Of a stretch of 6,381 nt of DNA, positions 6,266 to 6,381 are shown in pieces. This DNA is from an uncultured Acetatifactor sp. (lineage in GTDB: Bacteria; Bacillota; Clostridia; Lachnospirales; Lachnospiraceae), in NCBI GenBank assembly GCA_947644185.1, contig CANRZC010000141.1:1-6381 (forward strand), written 5' to 3'. The translations under genes and the position numbers were made by a program. The notes beneath the pieces are model-generated. The model worked only from the letters and a program-made list of their open reading frames with translations, was not told the origin of the DNA and did not search any database. Positions within the stretch are counted from its first letter, which is position 1; every line of letters starts with the position of its first letter.

Positions 6266-6381
6266 TCTGGGTCAATTCTGCATGAGAATATGCTGCCCCA
6301 AAATTAACGGATATTTTGCAAGCTCCTGACCATCCAGATTTTCTTTGTATGATTTATCTTAGTGTAGCTCCTGTCTGTTTC
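6266..6381. other. Upstream region with no supported gene
   Basis: AT-richer than the coding DNA. No convincing promoter pair, RNA gene or start-bearing reading frame was found. The minus-strand frame between TAA (6361-6359) and TGA (6274-6272) is open for 28 codons but lacks a usable start and ribosome binding site. The promoter of the metallophosphoesterase gene may be here or beyond the right edge. Confidence 0.4.

Noticed and set aside
6228..6275. N-terminal extension of the metallophosphoesterase to a TTG start at 6275
   Set aside because: The extension would cross the hairpin, encodes no conserved sequence, and has no clear ribosome binding site, whereas ATG at 6227 has AAAGG 5 nt upstream and places the catalytic strand near the N-terminus.
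6272..6361. Minus-strand open frame of 28 codons upstream of the metallophosphoesterase, possibly the end of another gene
   Set aside because: It is closed upstream by an in-frame TAA, has only one ATG, three codons before its stop, and no ribosome binding site; too short to support as a gene or pseudogene.

Overview
The window reads as ordinary chromosomal DNA of a Gram-positive anaerobe, most likely a Clostridia/Lachnospiraceae-type Firmicute. This is an inference from the gene families, the strong AGGAGG-type ribosome binding sites, the GTG start and the moderate GC content; no marker gene is present to fix the taxon. All six genes lie on the minus strand, so transcription runs from high to low coordinates. 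No tRNA, rRNA, CRISPR array, insertion sequence or phage gene was seen.

Layout in transcription order: (a) 6228-6381 is an untranslated leader containing a 9-bp hairpin just ahead of a ribosome binding site. (b) 5508-6227 is a YfcE/MJ0936-type metallophosphoesterase with an unusual helical C-terminal extension. (c) 5374-5507 is an AT-rich intergenic region with two overlapping palindromes and an extended -10-like promoter. (d) 3880-5373 is a GlpA-like FAD dehydrogenase with a C-terminal Cys-rich [2Fe-2S] (BFD-like) domain. (e) 2591-3883 is an FAD/NAD(P) oxidoreductase that overlaps the previous gene by ATGA. (f) 2171-2524 is a DUF1667 protein with a CxxCxxxC...C iron-sulfur-like motif. (g) 567-2120 is a DUF1538 multi-pass membrane protein made of two homologous halves. 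(h) 1-583 is a P-II-like protein with two tandem domains, cut by the left edge of the window.

Genes (d) to (h) look like one operon. The first three form a redox set reminiscent of GlpABC: a substrate-oxidising flavoprotein, a second flavoprotein that can reach NAD(P), and a small Fe-S protein. The last two are an integral membrane protein with an overlapping P-II-like regulator, analogous in layout to the AmtB/GlnK pairing. The most interesting aspect is the combination: a soluble electron-transfer module co-transcribed with a membrane protein of unknown function and its probable sensor. The substrate of the dehydrogenase is unknown; no glycerol kinase, GlpF or GlpP is present in the window. 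The metallophosphoesterase probably belongs to a separate transcription unit.
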